NCBI GenBank assembly: GCA_022568115.1
Contig: JADFFP010000059.1
Span: 1-7,532, forward strand
From: Pseudomonadota bacterium
GTDB lineage: Bacteria; Pseudomonadota; Alphaproteobacteria; Sphingomonadales; SMXR01
Direction: 5' to 3'
DNA length: 7,532 bases
The first letter of the stretch is position 1. Every line of letters begins with the position of its first letter. The position numbers were made by a program, and so were the translations under genes. Below the pieces are notes generated by a model. It saw nothing but the letters and a program-made list of their open reading frames with translations. It had not been told where the DNA came from and searched no databases. Below are positions 6,083 through 7,532 of the stretch, piece by piece.

Positions 6083-6113
6083 TTGCCAGCAAAAAAATCC
6101 ACTCTTATATAAT
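6083..6113 (+). promoter_or_regulatory. Candidate trhO promoter
   Basis: A perfect -10 TATAAT (6108-6113), within TATATAAT, is preceded by TTGCCA (6083-6088). The spacer is 19 bp, or 17 bp if TATATA at 6106 is used. Transcription would start around 6119-6121, which is where the in-frame ATG 6120 lies. This argues that 6141 is the usual start, or that the message could be leaderless. Confidence 0.5.
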
Positions 6114-6140
6114 CCCGAAATGATTGAAATCCGGTTAACC

Positions 6141-7046
6141 ATGACCCAGACCTGCATCGCCACGTTTTACAAGTTCACCCCGCTCAAGCGCCTGAAAGCC
6201 TTGCGGGCGGAGCTGCTGGATTTTTGTAAATCAGAGGGCATCAGGGGCACCATCCTGATCGGGACTGAAGGGATCAACTCGACCGTCGCCGGCCCGGCGA
6301 TGAGCATCAACGCCCTGCTCTCCCACCTCAGAAAATGTAAAGAATTTCAAGGACTTGAGGCAAAGTTTTCATACAGTAACAAAAGCCCGTTTCACCGTAT
6401 GAAGGTGCGTATAAAAAAGGAAATCGTAACACTTGGAGTGACCGGAATCGATCCGGCCAAGACGACCGGCCGGCGCGTGACCGCGGCCGAATGGAACGCC
6501 CTGATTTCCAACCCTGAGGTTGTGGTGCTGGATGTCCGCAATACCTATGAGACCAGGGTTGGCATGTTCAAGGGCTCCATTGACCCGGGCATAAAAACCT
6601 TCCGCGATTTCCCTCAGTTCGTCAAATCGAACCTTAACCCTAAAAAAAACAGGCGAATCGCCATGTTCTGCACCGGCGGCATCCGCTGTGAAAAGGCCGC
6701 CGCCTGGATGCTCGCCGAGGGCTTTGAAGAGGTCAGCCAGCTCGACGGCGGTATCCTCAAATACATCGAAGAGACGGCGGAGGGCGAGAGCCTGTGGCAG
6801 GGCGGCTGTTTTGTTTTTGATCACCGCGTCGGGGTCGACCGGGCGCTGGCCCCGGGCGGGTATGAAATGTGCCCGTCGTGCCGCTGGCCGGTGACGGCAA
6901 AGGACCATAAACACGCCGATTACGAGCAAGGCGTTTCCTGCCCCCATTGCCGATCATCGCTTACGGAGAAAAAAATCGCCTCCAGCCGCGAACGCCACAA
7001 GCAAATCAAACTCGCCGAAGCACGGGGGATAAAGCATTTGGGGTAA
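6141..7046 (+). CDS. trhO: tRNA uridine(34) hydroxylase, rhodanese family
   Basis: TrhO (YceA) makes 5-hydroxyuridine at wobble position 34 of certain tRNAs, an oxygen-dependent step toward (m)cmo5U. From ATG 6141 the product is 301 residues. An N-terminal acylphosphatase-like domain (1-95) includes YKFTPL and the GIRGTILIGTEGINSTVAG signature (33-51). The rhodanese domain (about 110-225) has LDVRNTYE (130-137) and the active loop FCTGGIRCEK (176-185), with Cys177 in the CxxGxR position. The C-terminus carries paired cysteines CPSC (244-247) and CPHC (267-270), probably a zinc site, and a basic tail. An ATG at 6120 would add seven residues; no strong ribosome-binding site separates the two. 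The last codons and the stop are duplicated downstream at 7256-7270. Confidence 0.95.
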   Translation: MTQTCIATFYKFTPLKRLKALRAELLDFCKSEGIRGTILIGTEGINSTVAGPAMSINALLSHLRKCKEFQGLEAKFSYSNKSPFHRMKVRIKKEIVTLGVTGIDPAKTTGRRVTAAEWNALISNPEVVVLDVRNTYETRVGMFKGSIDPGIKTFRDFPQFVKSNLNPKKNRRIAMFCTGGIRCEKAAAWMLAEGFEEVSQLDGGILKYIEETAEGESLWQGGCFVFDHRVGVDRALAPGGYEMCPSCRWPVTAKDHKHADYEQGVSCPHCRSSLTEKKIASSRERHKQIKLAEARGIKHLG

Positions 7047-7132
7047 GCCCCTTCCTGTCATGCCCACCCCGGCACACCCCCCCCCTCTGTCATACCGGCG
7101 CAGGCCGGTATCCGGCAAAAAATAAATAGTCA
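7032..7132 (+). repeat. Direct repeat copy A, spanning the trhO 3' end
   Basis: Begins at AAGCATTTGGGGTAA, the final trhO codons plus stop, and runs through a C-tract and one hairpin to AGTCA. It is repeated at 7256-7351, offset 224 bp at the 5' end, with a few substitutions. The C-tract is 5 nt longer here. Confidence 0.9.
7089..7113 (+). repeat. GTCAT-hairpin-ATCC element
   Basis: Stem ATACCGGC (7092-7099)/GCCGGTAT (7104-7111) with loop GCAG, inside direct repeat copy A. Confidence 0.8.
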
Positions 7133-7153
7133 TACCTGCAAAAGCAGGTATCC
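7129..7153 (+). repeat. GTCAT-hairpin-ATCC element
   Basis: Stem ATACCTGC (7132-7139)/GCAGGTAT (7144-7151) with loop AAAA, in the same orientation as the preceding element. Confidence 0.8.
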
Positions 7154-7174
7154 ATTTATCCTTTACAAACCACT

Positions 7175-7199
7175 GGATTCCCGCTTGCGCGGGAATGAC
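7175..7199 (-). repeat. GTCAT-hairpin-ATCC element, reversed
   Basis: Stem ATTCCCGC (7177-7184)/GCGGGAAT (7189-7196) with loop TTGC. It reads GGAT to ATGAC on the plus strand, so it is inverted relative to the two before it. It is the copy closest to the Neisseria dRS3 consensus. Confidence 0.8.
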
Positions 7200-7215
7200 A
7201 ACATAAAAAAGACCA

Positions 7216-7239
7216 GACCCCCGCCTTCGCGGGGGTGAC
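7216..7239 (-). repeat. GTCAT-hairpin-ATCC element, reversed
   Basis: Stem ACCCCCGC (7217-7224)/GCGGGGGT (7229-7236) with loop CTTC, ending in TGAC. Its stem is the same as the first hairpin after glnA. Confidence 0.8.
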
Positions 7240-7255
7240 GAATGAGTGTGGGACC

Positions 7256-7351
7256 AAGCATTTGGGGTAAGCCCCTTCCTGTCATGCCCGCCCCGGCACC
7301 CCCCTCTGTCATACCGGCGCAGGCCGGTATCCGGCAAAAAATAAACAGTCA
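7256..7351 (+). repeat. Direct repeat copy B, displaced trhO 3' end
   Basis: Near-identical to 7032-7132, including the last trhO codons and stop but no upstream coding sequence. It is 96 bp because of a shorter C-tract. The hairpin-rich segment 7133-7255 separates the copies. Confidence 0.9.
7308..7332 (+). repeat. GTCAT-hairpin-ATCC element
   Basis: Stem ATACCGGC (7311-7318)/GCCGGTAT (7323-7330) with loop GCAG. It is the copy of 7089-7113 carried within direct repeat B. Confidence 0.8.
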
Positions 7352-7490
7352 CCCTCACCCTACCCTCTCCCATCAAGGGAGAGGGGATTACAGTTGGGCA
7401 CTTCTTAAACCCCCCGAGGGAGAGAGGACTGCAACAGTACACTTCTTAAACTCCCTCTCCCCTCCGTGGGAGAGGGGTGGGGTGTGGGGG
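7349..7490. repeat. Long bipartite palindromic repeat, copy 3, with internal duplication
   Basis: This is the reverse orientation of the copies at 498-587 and 3795-3894. Arms CACCCTCACCC and GGGGTGTGGGGG enclose the usual CCCTCTCCC/GGGAGAGGG hairpins. It is longer than copy 2 because the core CACTTCTTAAAC occurs twice, at 7399 and 7440, a 41-bp offset with diverged flanks. The whole 7047-7532 stretch has no credible gene; open frames there only read through repeats. Confidence 0.75.
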
Positions 7491-7504
7491 CAAAAAGATT
7501 AACT

Positions 7505-7532
7505 GTCATTCCGGCCGCCAAGCGGGCATCCG
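7505..7532 (+). repeat. GTCAT-hairpin-ATCC element at window edge, degenerate
   Basis: GTCATTCC opens and GGGCATCC closes, as in the family, but the stem is imperfect and the sequence stops at the window edge. Confidence 0.5.

Noticed and set aside
6369..6947. 192-aa minus-strand open frame within trhO
   Set aside because: It is antisense to a well-supported gene and looks like a shadow frame.
7032..7351. CRISPR array
   Set aside because: The repeats are few, palindromic, unequal in spacing and mixed in orientation, with no uniform spacers or cas genes.
6954..7502. Open frames (162 aa and 86 aa) in the 3' repeat region
   Set aside because: They translate the palindromic repeats ('VIPAQAGI', 'PSPLMGEG' peptides), a well-known false gene signature.

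Overview
The window looks like part of an alphaproteobacterial chromosome. The evidence is gene content and order: a tRNA-Leu directly ahead of trigger factor, and an NAD(P)HX-repair enzyme close to a glnB-glnA pair. The core genes are GC-rich. Intergenic spaces hold several families of palindromic repeats. I cannot place it below class from the sequence alone.

Layout from left to right. Minus strand: the first 34 codons of trigger factor (1-102), a structured spacer, tRNA-Leu(UAG) (252-337) with its promoter, a long palindromic repeat (498-587), then nnrD (599-2062), the two-domain NAD(P)H-hydrate epimerase/dehydratase. Upstream of nnrD and on the same strand is an AT-rich pair: an unrecognised 235-aa protein (2077-2784) and an 80-aa GIY-YIG protein (2840-3082). 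A palindromic element (3107-3208) and tRNA-His(GUG) (3209-3286) follow. Plus strand: glnB (3408-3746), a 480-bp spacer full of hairpins, and glnA (4227-5651). A minus-strand gene for a 99-aa protein (5742-6041) is divergent from trhO (6141-7046), a rhodanese-type tRNA uridine hydroxylase. The last 486 bp carry no gene, only repeats.

The functional core is nitrogen control. PII (GlnB, with Tyr51) senses 2-oxoglutarate and ATP/ADP, and the glutamine synthetase next to it keeps its adenylylation tyrosine (Tyr403). The other genes are housekeeping: protein folding, tRNAs, cofactor repair and tRNA modification. The GIY-YIG/unknown pair looks like an acquired insert beside tRNA-His.

I see no complete new defence or mobile system. 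The most distinctive signal is structural. Both tRNA genes run straight into hairpins of one shared architecture at their CCA ends. A second hairpin family keeps its pairing while its stem bases change. The 3' end of trhO has also been copied 224 bp downstream.
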